A stretch of DNA of 64,000 nucleotides. It comes from Toxoplasma gondii ME49. Its lineage: Eukaryota > Apicomplexa > Conoidasida > Eucoccidiorida > Sarcocystidae. The translations under genes and the position numbers were made by a program. Numbering within the stretch: position 1 is the first letter of the stretch; each line of letters begins with the position of its first letter. Of this stretch, positions 13,278-24,448 are shown piece by piece. Where the stretch lies: positions 4,302,458 to 4,366,457 of the forward strand of contig NC_031476.1 in assembly GCF_000006565.2 (NCBI RefSeq). The letters are read 5' to 3'. The notes beneath the pieces are model-generated. The model worked only from the letters and a program-made list of their open reading frames with translations. It was not told the DNA's origin and ran no database searches.

Positions 13278-14067
13278 TAGGTTTAGAGTTTTTAACGCGG
13301 TCGAAGAAGGAGGCCGTCGCTTCAGAGTGTGTCGTTGGAGAATCGTTGCTACATCTTTTTTTGAAAGTCTCACGCGAGATACGATGTTGCCTCTGACCCA
13401 GTGACGCGAGCTTCAGCAGCACGCATCGCGGTTTCGCAGATTCCAGCGATGCGCGTCCACAAGTTTTTTTAATCTTTTACACCTCAGAAAACCGGGGAAC
13501 AAGAGAGACAGCAAGCAAGGCGCGGACTCACCGTGAGACGGAGTCGTTGGGGTCGACTTTTTTAATGCCACAATTGGGTTTCCGACGCCTTGTGTGTATG
13601 CATGCATCTCGCTGTCGAGACGCCGCGCGTTTCTTCAACTGAAGACCTCTTTTCTGTCTGTGCGTTTCCCTCGCTGGAAAGCTCTCGTTGTCTCGATGAA
13701 GTCCTTGTGTGCTCTCTGCGAATCCCTCTGCCTCCGGCGCTTCTCCTTGCCTCGTCGCATGCCACAGCTTTTCTCTCCGCTTGTGCGGCGAACTGTGCAG
13801 ACGCCTCTGCGCGCGACGCGGATTCTCAGGCCTGCCGGCGCGACCGGAGACTCCTCTTCTTCCTCGGTTTCTTCGGGGACCCGCGTCGTTCGCTGTGTCG
13901 ATCCTCAGACACACCAAATTCACTGGGTGAAGGCAGCGCCTGGGAGGCCGCCCCGGAAGAAGGAGGCCGCCGTCTCGACCTCGCCGGCGACGCAGGAGGA
14001 AACTCCTGTGAGTCCGAGGACGATTCAAATCATGCTCGAACAAATCGGAGCGAGGCGAATCGGATAA
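2959..14067 (+). CDS. TRIM-like protein: two B-boxes, helical region, PH-like domain, acidic repeat tail
   Basis: Thirteen exons fit with consistent phase: 2959-3244, 4450-4726, 5245-5404, 5917-5994, 6711-6767, 7081-7166, 7512-7681, 8354-8433, 8795-9023, 9489-9519, 9881-11857, 12480-12996 and a last exon starting near 13768 or 13801 and ending at a TAA at 14067; about 1,400 aa. Residues ~105-141 form a B-box (C-x2-C, C-x2-C, C-x2-C, then H), and ~193-225 a canonical type-2 B-box (CSRH, CATC, CVKC, HQKH). Helical, Gln/Leu-rich exons follow (~240-475), then a PH-like domain (~486-595) with the W-x3-M-x-L-x-G-x-Y-L start and a C-terminal EW-x3-L helix. Residues ~912-990 are Glu/Asp/Asn tandem repeats; an Arg/Glu helix and Ser-rich tail follow. 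B-box plus coiled coil suggests a scaffold or oligomer; PH suggests membrane or lipid contact. No RING is visible, so ubiquitin ligase activity is not supported. The start fits because only this exon-1 frame matches the phase of exon 2. Confidence 0.85.
4135..4405. repeat. Degenerate ~57-bp tandem repeat in intron 1 of the B-box gene
   Basis: Four to five imperfect units start with GAGAGA-like purine blocks and carry a following T-rich block (for example GTTTCATTTTTCT in the units beginning near 4138 and 4193). Later units, near 4254, 4306 and 4365, have drifted. The array ends just upstream of the splice acceptor at 4448-4449. No coding role is apparent. Confidence 0.5.
5726..5775. repeat. 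(TA)n microsatellite, intron 3 of the B-box gene
   Basis: Almost uninterrupted TA dinucleotides of about 50 bp, with shorter TA tracts at 5589-5622 and 5829-5851 in the same intron. Confidence 0.9.
8171..8234. repeat. (TA)n microsatellite with TATG interruptions
   Basis: Intronic tract between exons 7 and 8 of the B-box gene. TA runs are broken at regular intervals by TG, giving the TATATATG period; a similar interrupted tract lies at 9135-9187 in the next large intron. Confidence 0.9.
9600..9735. repeat. CT-rich (TCTCTCTA)n microsatellite in intron 10
   Basis: Repeated TCTCTCTATC / TCTTTCTC units lie between exons 10 and 11 of the B-box gene, upstream of the acceptor at 9879-9880. A similar pyrimidine tract is at 6310-6465. 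These give long Leu/Ser ORFs that are not genes. Confidence 0.85.
11160..11395 (+). repeat. In-frame acidic tandem repeat inside exon 11
   Basis: About six units of 12-15 codons read [10 protein letters not shown] with small variants (ENEDN, ANEDD, NEDDR). The DNA units (GAGGACGACGGAGAAGAGG) are close to identical, so the tract should vary in length between strains. It encodes residues ~912-990 of the B-box/PH protein. The reverse strand reads as a long Leu/Pro/Phe ORF that is only a shadow. Confidence 0.9.
13184..13276. repeat. Double (TA)n tract with duplicated flank, intron 12
   Basis: Two TA runs are each preceded by the same sequence, CATAAGTCTGCT (13173-13184 and 13232-13243), so the flank and the microsatellite were duplicated together. 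It lies in the intron before the last exon of the B-box gene. Confidence 0.85.
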
Positions 14068-15987
14068 AGCACCCGGAAGCGAGAAGAAGGAGAAAAGAGA
14101 AGGAGAAAAGAGAAGAAGAGTCACTAGGCTCTCTGTCGTTTTTTCGAGGTCGTCACAGGGAGTAGAGGGAGTGCCCGAGGGATCTTGAGACAGGGGTATC
14201 GATGAGAAGGTCGGAGGGAAATCTCTGAGCACAGTCTATCGTTTTTGGACGATACGCGAGAGACTCTGTGTATATGCACGCCTGTACATCGCTGTAAATG
14301 CAGAGGCGTAGAGTTCTTTTGGTGCGCGTCTCTGTATATCTGTTTATCGCATGCGTAGATTGATCTTTTTCAGTGTGTTCATGCGCATGCATCTAACGGA
14401 CGGCGCAGGCCGGCGGACCTTGTGTCCCCATCCTTTTCGAGACACCCATGGCGAATGTGGACATGTTCTGTTCGGCAGGCGAACGCCAGAATGGCAGAGG
14501 AACTAAAATGCGAGAAAAGAGGGGAGAGAAGAGATAACGAGAGCGAGTATAGACGAAGACAGGAAAAAGAACCAGCAAGTGAAGAAAAAACAGAGGGAAC
14601 AAGAGAGAGGACAAGAGAGGAGATGAGAGACAACCCTCAAAGATAGAGAAACAAATGAGACATATATTCGTATACAAATGCTAGATGCGTGCGTGTTCAG
14701 ATTCTTTGTCAGGAGATGCGCTAGAGAGAGCCGAGGGAAGAGGCGTTTCTGTTCTCAGTGACTTTATGCTTGCGTCGAAAGGGAATTGCGCTGCGTCGGT
14801 GTTTTGGTGACCATAGGGGCTCTCGATAGTTGAAGTTTACACTTTTATTCATTTTCAGAGACACAAAGGACTCTTTGTGTAGAACGGAAGACGCAAAAAG
14901 TTTCAAGAAAAATCTGGCCGAAATCCTAGTCAAAACGCTCGACACATAAATGCTGCAACTCGGCAGCATACACGTACACAAACGTACGTTTATACATATA
15001 TAAATTCACAAATATATAAAAAAACAAAACAAATTATAAATATATCTACATATATGCAAATGTTTCTACATACACAAAACCTTTTTGCACATGAATTCTT
15101 GTGTTTCTGTGGTGGCTGATGAACCGCCTGACCACTGAGACCGCCAGTTTTGTGTTGGAAAAATTGCTGGAAACTCAATCTCCGTTTTTCTGAGAACCTG
15201 AACGGTTTCTCCGATTCGCTCCTCTATCCCGTTTTTCTTTTTTGCGTCTCTGCCTCTTTTCTGCTCTCGCTCGCTTCTCTGCTCTCATCACAGGCCGGTT
15301 CTCGCGACGGCGGGGAGTGATCGGGCGTTTCGGTTTCGTCGACTGCTCTTCTCGCGCCATGCCTGCGAAGAGCAACCGAGGTGTGATGCCGATCGGGGAT
15401 TCTGGCAGCTCCTCCGTCCCCGCGTTGCATGCAGCGAAGTGCCGCCCTCGTCCACTGCGTAAAGTCGCCAAACACCCGCAAGCAAACCGGAACTTTCTGG
15501 TCAGCCTGTCACGACAGGTTCACCAAGCCCCCTGGGAACTGCTTTTTTCTCAGGAGGGGAAGACACCCACCGCTTGGACCGAGTGAAGAACCTCGAAACG
15601 AGCATGTTTACCAGGCTACGCTTCGTCAAGGCGAAGCACAGGGGTACACAGACCGACCGGCATCGGACTCTGAACTACACTCCAGAAGAAAGAGCGAAAG
15701 ACGCAGCCTTCCTTGGTGGCACAGAAATAAACGAGGCTCGAATGCACAGGGCGAGGCAAGTCTTCGTGACCAGCGCTTGGCCAAGCGCGAGCAAGAAAAT
15801 CAAATGCACTCAAACCGATTCCGAAAATGAACAGATCTCACGCAACCCACCCACTGAAATATCGACATATACATAGATATGTCTATAAGAGTATATGTAC
15901 ATGCACTTATGCATAGAACTCTCTCTCTCTCTCTATATATGTATATATGTATATATATGTATATATATATATATATGTATATGTATG

Positions 15988-16020
<33 letters not shown>

Positions 16021-16671
16021 GTATATGTATGTATATGTATGCAGCTGGAGTTGAAGGAATGCGTGCTGTTTTTTATGGACTGGAAGTCGACAGAAAGCAC
16101 CGAAGAATAATTGAGTGCGCTGACTCAAGATGGGCGGGATTCTCTGTCTGCAAGGCCTGCGGAAGAACATTTGCAGGCAGCAACAGAGAAAGTATGTCTG
16201 CGCGCGAAGCCAAGCCGCAGCTCCTGAGATGCCAGCATCCGCCAAGACTTCTTTGGCCGCTGCATGCACGCCGCGAGACCTGGAGCGACAGACACAACAA
16301 AATTAAAAAAAAGTCCATTCATGGAAAGGATGCGCATACAACGAACAAAGGCACACATCGACTCCTGCAGATACGTCGAGATAAATTCGAAACAAGTCGT
16401 CGTATACACGAACATGGACTCATTCATATCTGCACGTACTCCGAGATATAGTTACAGAGAAATATCCGTACTCGAGGAGAAATCCGAAACAAGCATACAG
16501 ACTCATATATATATATATATATTGATGCAAGTATATATGCAGATACACATCTAGCCACGCATGTTTCCTAAAAAGCGCAGCCAAAACGACGCGTCCAGTT
16601 CTGCCTGGAAATGAGAGGGCGCAGCTTGTGTATGTTTGTATTTTTATTTATCACTGTGTTCCTAAGCAAAC
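14068..16671. other. Convergent 3' spacer between the B-box gene and the carboxypeptidase gene
   Basis: Both flanking genes end here, so this holds two 3'UTRs and terminator regions. A long interrupted (TA)n tract lies at about 15926-16041 and a short one near 16505-16523. Open frames at 15242-15586 and 15574-15876 (+) lack splice-phase partners and recognisable domains, and are not called. Confidence 0.55.
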
Positions 16672-19600
16672 TCATCTCGGCTCCGTCGAAGGGGACAGCG
16701 GCTCGAAAGCATTACAGGCATCGCTCGAGCTTGAGCGCGCTTCGGAAGCTCCTTGGGCATGCGCTCTTGACGCACTGACCGATCATCGGATGCGCACACC
16801 CAAGTGAAGAAGAGAGGAAAGAAAAGACGAAACAGAGAAGATGACAAGACGTCACAAAGAAAAAGCGAGAAAAGAGACGCACCTGAATCGCAGGCGCAGG
16901 GCCAAACCGAGGACGAGGAAGAGCGTGAGCAGCAGCAAAGCGGCGAACTGCGAAAGGAAAAGAAGGCATGCAATGCAGCAGCACAAACGCCGAAATATCC
17001 TTCAAGTTTGCCTTCTTTCTTGCACCTGGTTTTCTACTTCTCTTCTGCTTTTGAAGTCGATTTCCGACGAGATTTCTTTTTCGCTGGCAGCCACTCACCG
17101 ACACAGAAGATCTGCGATTGGCGTAGAGGAGAGGAGCGTCCAGATCTCCTAAGAAACAGTCTCCTCGCCACCGACCCTCTAGGCGTCTCCCTTCGTTTCG
17201 TCCTCCAGGTGTCTCCAGCGAAGAGAAGACAGCCGAAATGTATGGAGAGAAGTAGGAAGAAAGAGAGGCAGAAATGTACGAAGAAATGTAGGAAGCGAGA
17301 GAAAACGACACCGAAGAAGAGGCCGCGGAGGCAGAAGAAGAACGGCGAGAGGCGAGACGGAGAGATGCGGCACAGAGACGACTGGATGCGTTGTTTTCGA
17401 GGAAGAGCTGAAGACGAAAGAGAGAAGAAGCAGAGAAGAAGAGAAACGCAAAACGGCCTGGAGGAAGAAAACTCCTTTCAGCAAGGTTTTCAAAGGAGAT
17501 AGGTATGGTTCCGACTCATCAATACCAGTAACAACAAAGGCGTTTCTTGAAGAAAGGCGAGACGCGTTCCTTCGCAGCCTTGCAAAAAGTCACCGCTCCC
17601 GGCAACAGCGCGTTTTCTACTCATGTTCTTTACCGCTTCGTCGCTAGAGTCGGTGAAGGCTCTTGGAGCACTCAGACATCGTTTTTTCTTCAGAAAGACT
17701 CTCCTCGAGGGGGGGTCCGCCAGGTATTCTGCGTCGCCTCTGCTGGGCTAGTTGTCCTCGCGCAGAAGCAAGGCATCGACGCGTTTTCTATTCAACTTCC
17801 AAACATTATTTGCTGCACCACCAGGATTTCTCTCTTCACTTGTTCCTTGTTCTTCGAACCGCCAACCTCGTTCTTTCTTCCCTGTCTTCATGTCGCCACT
17901 GGAATGCTTCTTCTTCCGTTTCGCTCACTGGCGTTTTCCTACCGGGAGAGAAATCCACTTGAAGTCGCCTTCGTGCTCGACTCCAGACAGGTCGGCTTCC
18001 TCTGCTTCAGTCTTCACGGCCCCACAGCGGCAAAACAACGGCACGGTTCGCGCCTCGGACGCTTCTCCGCTTTGAGGTGAAAGCTGAGGAAAAAGAGAAA
18101 AACAAGCAAGTGCGACGGGTACGGCAAGCGCGTTTCGCGCCTCCCTTCGGCCTCCTCGTTTCGTCGCTTCTCGAATTCTCTGTCGTCTCGCTCTCTTCTC
18201 TCCTTTGAAGTCGCTCGAAACGATTGTGCTCTCCCTGTCTCCTTCAAAGTCGAAATTCACTGCCTCTAGGGTCATGACGTCGTTTCTGCACGCTCCTCTA
18301 TCCTCGGTCTCCTCTCTGTCCTCCTCCTTCTGCGTCTCCTCACTTGCTTCGATCTCCATTTCTCACCCTCTCGGACGGACGCACTGCGGCACCCTCTAAG
18401 TGAGTTGTCTTCTGACACAAGACTCGAAACAGTCGAAGGTTCTCTCGTGTGCAGCAGAGCTAGAGTGACTCATCTGTCGCTGTTGAGCGTCGGTTTGGCG
18501 CTCCGGACTTCACTGCGCCTGAAAACGACTGCCTTTGCGTTTTTCCCAAAACTGTCGACATTCTGTGAACACTCCCTTGCGATGCACTTTCCACAGGAAA
18601 TCGATGAAGGAGAAAGACAGGAGAGAACGGGCGAAGAAGAGAGACAGCGCAGAGACAGAGGAAAGAGAGCAGGAGGAATCTCAGATCCACGCGAAAAACA
18701 GAGAGAAGTTCAAGTTTGTTTTTACGGGGCGAGAAGAGAAAAACGCTGGGCGACCTCTTCTCTTTCGGAAGTCAGCGGTTACCTTGAGCTCACGCGGTCC
18801 AGTCTCGAGGACGCATGCACCGACAGCAGGACGCTGAGAGCGACGTCGGTCTCGGGAAGAGGCGGATCTCTCCTGAGATGGCCGGCGCTCCGAACGCGGA
18901 GAAAACTCGGGAGGAAAGGCAGCATCGCTCTTCGTCTCGAGCAGAAGAAGATGCACACGCACAACGCCAGCGTCGCCGCTGTCAAAGTCACGGCCGCGAA
19001 CGGCCGAGGGGATCTCGACTAGCAACTGCAGAGAAATCGAAGCGAGAATCGGGAGGCAACACAAGGTGTACGAAAAACCTGTTCGAGCTCCCGCAACGAA
19101 CATTCCGAACTGATGCTTCTCCTCGCCTGGCATGACTCACACAAAAGGCACAGAGACGCACGATACACACAGATGGATATGCGCCTCGACAGCTTCACAC
19201 ATCTTTCGAATGCGTGCACAAAAAAGAGAAATATACAAACATACATCCACATCTGTTCACAGGTATGCATATGCGTGGAGGTGTAATTGTGCGCCGATGT
19301 ATCCACACAGCTCTTCTTTGCGTAGATGTCCGTATGCGCGAATCGGCGGCGTTTTTCTGAGGCGTCGGCGACAGCGTATCTATTAGCGACTGTTCCGAAA
19401 AAAAAGGAAGAACGTCTCACAGAATACTCGCCCAGAATAGAACAGATGAAGTCGTTGAATAAAAAACAAGCAGAGAGCCATCCACGGAAGCGCATGCAGC
19501 GGCAAAAAGACACGCGGGCGTAATTCCCTGGAACGGCAAGTACGCGTTCTCTACCGGTGCTACGATCTCCACGGTTTTTCTGCATCCATGCAGGTAGGGT

Positions 19601-22600
19601 AAGAGGAGTGGAGGAAGCCAGCAAGACGCAGCGCTCGAAGCCTGCAGAGGGTCACAGTTTTCTTTGGCACCTAGATGAGATAAATCCTCACAAACCACGG
19701 ATCGGGATGGAATTCCTTGCATGCCCGAGGACGGAGCGAAAACGCGACACTCACTCCTGGAAGCTCAGGACCCTCCTCCGTCGCGTCTCCCTCGACGAAG
19801 CGACTCGAGGGCGAGACCACAGAAACGGGGAAAACCGTCTTCCACTTCTCATCAAACGCTAGGAAATACCAATCCTCTCCCTTCTCTCCAGCCGGTTCGT
19901 CGGCTCTCTCCTCGTCCAAGACACCCCAACGCAGATCGTTCAAACCAGAAGAAGGAGACGGCGAGCGAGAAGGAGAAGGAGACGGCGAGCGAGAAGAAGG
20001 AGAAGAAGGAGAGCGAGAAGGAGACAAGGAAGACTGGTAAGACTGGAAAGCCTGGAAGGTGCGCAGGGCCTCCGGAGGAGGCAATTCGATTTTCGATCGA
20101 CTGCCAGTGAACCGAGGCTCCAAGCGCGAGCGCAGGGGGGACGGCGCGGAAGCGGCCGCGTCCTCCACACTCGTGAACAGGGAGGAGAGAGAAGTCGCGA
20201 CAAGAGGGGAAGAGAAGAGGGGAAGGCCGGTTAGAAAGAGAAGTGTGGCAGATCCGTGGAGAGGCAGGAGGCCGCTGCGAAGCGAGGAGAGCCGCAGCAA
20301 GCGATGCAGATGAACAAGAAGAGCGCTGCCTTTTTACAGCTTGCAAAGACCACAGTGGAAAAGCGGGACCCGACGCAGCACAGAAACAGAGGAGGTCGCC
20401 ACAGGTCGAGAGTGGCGCCGGCGTCAAGAAAAAGGAACGGAACGAAGCGCCAGGTCCTAGACAAAGATCGAGGAGACGCTGACATGACATGAGAAACTAG
20501 GGAAGAAGACTTGGAAGGCTTCATTCGCGGCAAGCTCTGCGTGCCGCAGCTGTGACGTCTGTTCGGCTTTGCGTCATCTGAGACGATTGCCTTGTTCCGC
20601 CACCTCCTCAGCGCCTCCTTTTTCGACGTTGAGAAATGCACGCAACATCTACCTACGAACGCCGGAACTCGAAGAACCAAAGAATGCCTGGAAACCTCAG
20701 TTCTACTTGTGTATGCTGGTCCGTTCGGTCCGGCTCAACTACAGTTGTCTCCCTAACTAGGCGCTGCGAACACAGCCGAGCGTGGAGTCGTCTGCGCAGA
20801 CGACCTGCATGCAAGTAACGACGAAAGTTGGTCGACGAACGCCTCAGCAGAGAAGAGAAAGCTACATGCCGTTTCTGGACTGCCTGCGGCATTGTGCGAG
20901 CCAGAACACAGAAGAACTGAGAAACGAGACAACAGTGCGAACGAAGTGAAGCCAAGCACCCAGTCTAACCTGCTGCCATTCGATCCATCTCCACGGATGA
21001 AGAGAGGAGCACACCTCCACCGAGGTCCATTGAAAAGGAGAACAAGACGACAGTGTGCAGATGAGCATGCAAAGACAGGAAAGCAATCGAAACGGCTTTG
21101 CAATTTAATGCGTTTGAAAAGCAGGGAATGAACAGAAAGATACTTACGTATTCACCACCTCGATGACGTGCATAGAGACTGTGGCGTTCGCCTGAGACAG
21201 ACGCAGACCGGAGAAAGAGAAACCGTTTCTCCAAAAAATCCACCCGGTAAATGTTTCCTCGAATTCCCTCGCTGATGTCAAGCTGAGGCACTCTTTCGAG
21301 ATGTGGTTACTTCCGACGAGTGCGCCTAAACTGTGAACCGCCACTGTTTGTGTGTTTCACTTCTTGTCTCTTCGTTGCTCCTGGTCTGCTGACCTGTAAC
21401 TCGAGAATCGACTTCCAACCTTTCTGCTTCAGCGTCTCCTCCACGAACGCCAGCCGATCGCTCGGCACAGCGTTTTGGAGGACGTTGCTCGTCGCCCCCG
21501 TCGAGGTGGTGTTGTCGGTAGGTTCTTCCACGTTCCTTTCATTTCGCTCTCGAATCCTGCGCCTTAAGCTTCGCCTGAAGCCGCGTTCTTCTTCTCCGTC
21601 TGGCTCCCGAAGAAAGTCGTCGCCACCCTCGAGCTTTGAAACTGTCTCCTCCCCCATCTCCTTCTCCCCGTCCGACGGCGGAAAGTGTCTCCACCCCAAA
21701 CTGAGGCGCACACCCAGCTCGCTTCCCGCCTTAACAGCCGCCGTGACGATTCTTGCGAAATTGACTTCCAGAGACTCTCTTTGTTTGCCGACGGTCTGCC
21801 AAAAGCTGCCTTCTTCCCACCCAATTTCCGGCGAAGTCGATAGCACGTTGTGTTCATGTAGCAGCCAGTCGTCAGCTTCCCCCTGAGTAGGGTACCCTAA
21901 AACCGCGATGTTCGGTGCACTGTTCAAAGTTGGAATAGCCAGAGATCTGCAAAGTCATGTCGCGACAGATCGGAAACTCGATGCTCCCAGAAACGCCGAG
22001 AAATCGAAACAGGGTACGAAAAGGTACCCACATGCATGCAAGATTGGTGTACGCAATTGCGCACGTATATACGTATACATATACATATATATATATATAT
22101 ATATATGCAGATCTCTGTATATATGTCTTTATAGGTAAATGTACGCCAGGTTTTTGTATGTAACTGCGCATGTACGTATATGTGGATCTATGCCAAGTTT
22201 TGGTCTGTCTGCATGAATGTATGTATGTTACGCTTTTGTCTGCATATATGGATCTGGACGCATGTGTCTTTGTATGTGTGTGTAATTGTTTGGATGAGTG
22301 TGAGAACGATTGTGCTTTTTGTGTGCCTGTGCATGAGCAGAAGAAGCGGCAATGGGCGAGCGCCAGCGGAAGGAGCTGGAGGAGCTGAGACCTTACACTT
22401 GGAGTTCCTCGAAGGCTCTCTGCGCCCAGCGAGGCAGAGGCATCTCTTTGCAGCAGTTGAACGGTCGCGTCCAGACTTCGCCGTAAGTGTGGAAGTTGAG
22501 GGCAACCTCAAAGCGGCCCAAGTCCTCGAGGAACGAAGACGACTGCGGAGGCGAAAAGTCGATCATGCGGTGAAGCTCGGAAGACGAGGCAGACGAGGGA

Positions 22601-24414
22601 GACGCGGGAGGAGGCGGCGTTGGCGGACTCGAACGTCGATACTGCTCCACAAGGAACTTCACTGCTGCCGTCTCTGGCTCGCTGAAGGGGAACGGACCTC
22701 CGTAGTCGTCGCTTCCTTCACTGGAGACACGACGAGCGTAGCACAAGAGAGAAACGCTTTTTGTGAGGCGCGAGAAGGCAAAGACCGAGCGAGAATGAGC
22801 GACATCCCCGGGGAGAAGAAAGAGCAAGCAGCTGAGTCCACACATCTCTCTGTCGTTCCGAGAACGCCCACAGGCGCGCGCGGAGAGGAAGCACAGATCT
22901 TGGGGAAGAAAGGTTGAACGCACTCGCTGACTCTTCTGGGTCGCTCCGTCTGACTTCTGCACTCTCTCTGTCACTCCCAAACCACCTACGATTGCGCGAG
23001 AAGGAAGTGGAACGCATAGTTTCTGTTTAGGTCGACGCCTTCGTCTTCGAGCTTCGCATGAGCCGGTCGACCCTCGGAGCTAAAGCGTCGGCGGTTTTTG
23101 CGGAGCTGTGTGTTTCCAGTCTTCTCGATCGCCACATACGCGTCCGGATTGAGGAAAGGCACAACCCAAAACTCGCGCAAGTGCATCAAGTACACGGCCT
23201 CGGCCTCCCCTGCTTGGCAGTCCCGCAGAAGCCGAGCTGAGTTGCGCAGTCGAGAGCACCGGCAAAAACGCAGATTCTTTTTGCACAACAGTAAAGAAAC
23301 ATCACGGAAAACGCGGCGCTGAACACCGGCAAGACAAAACGATAACGGCACTCCTGAAGCTCGGTCGAGCGAGAGCAGACCGGTCATGACCGGCCCTCGC
23401 GGTGTCGATGCTGTCCGCGAATGACAGCGCTCGTCACCATCGAAGCTTTTCACGATTCTCCCCGTCCACAGCGAACCTTGTGGCCGCTTCGTGAGTCTGC
23501 GAACTGAGGATCGACGCGAGCGCTCTCACACGAGTCACACACCAGAGAAACAGACTGGCGACTCCTCAACTCCTGTGTGAACGGAATGCGACCAGACGGA
23601 GAATAACAACTCCCCGTCTCGGCCATATGTCTTGCCATGTCGCTTTGAACACGGCGCCTCCCCGTTTTCTATGCAGCCGAACTCGACTCGCTTTCGTCCT
23701 GCACAGTGTTCGCGGTCTCTCGAAGAAGCCCTGGCGACTCTACGTGGATTCCCCTTCTGTAGAGAAACGATCTTTGGCTCGCCTGGCCAAGCAGGCCTAG
23801 CAAGCATATGCCGGTCTATCTTCTTCAAAGTGAAGCGAGGCTCAGAGATACGTTCCAGGCAAAGAGAAAACAGAAGCTCCGCTAGTCGTCTCTCACCCAT
23901 GAAGTAGATGCACATGGTCATGCTCATCGGTTCCCGGGCATGATGGAGGCCTGTGAGGAGAATCTCAGGAAACTCCTCGTCCTGCTTTCTTTCGCCACTC
24001 GCAGAGAGAGGGCTCTCGTCACTGCTTCGCTGCTCTCGAGTTTGCCCTGGAGCTGCACTCCCGCCTCCCAGAGGCGAGGGAACCGGAGGAGACAGAGACG
24101 GCGAGACCGAGGCACCTCCCCGGCGCTTCAGCAAGCCGCCGACACGGAAGGCGACAATCGGACGACCTTCAAAAGAGTGACCTGAGGAAACCGAAAGCGA
24201 AGGAGACAAGGCTGTGGCGTAACAAGGCAATCCGAAAAAAGAAAAAGAAAGATCCTCAGAAAGAGACAAAACCTACAGACAACAAACCCGAAGAATGTAC
24301 ACTGCCAAGAGATGCCGACTCGTATGTTGATACTCGATGCACATGTATACGTCTTTGTGTCTGTTTGTGTCTGCTTGCATATATATTATATATACATATA
24401 TATATGTATATCTC

Positions 24415-24448
<34 letters not shown>

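Noticed and set aside
13528..14232. 234-codon - strand open frame
   Set aside because: Antisense of the last B-box exon; no domain and no partner exons.
19852..20490. 212-codon - strand open frame in the alternative frame of carboxypeptidase exon 7
   Set aside because: Its C-terminus has no phase-compatible continuation, while the chosen frame joins to exons on both sides.
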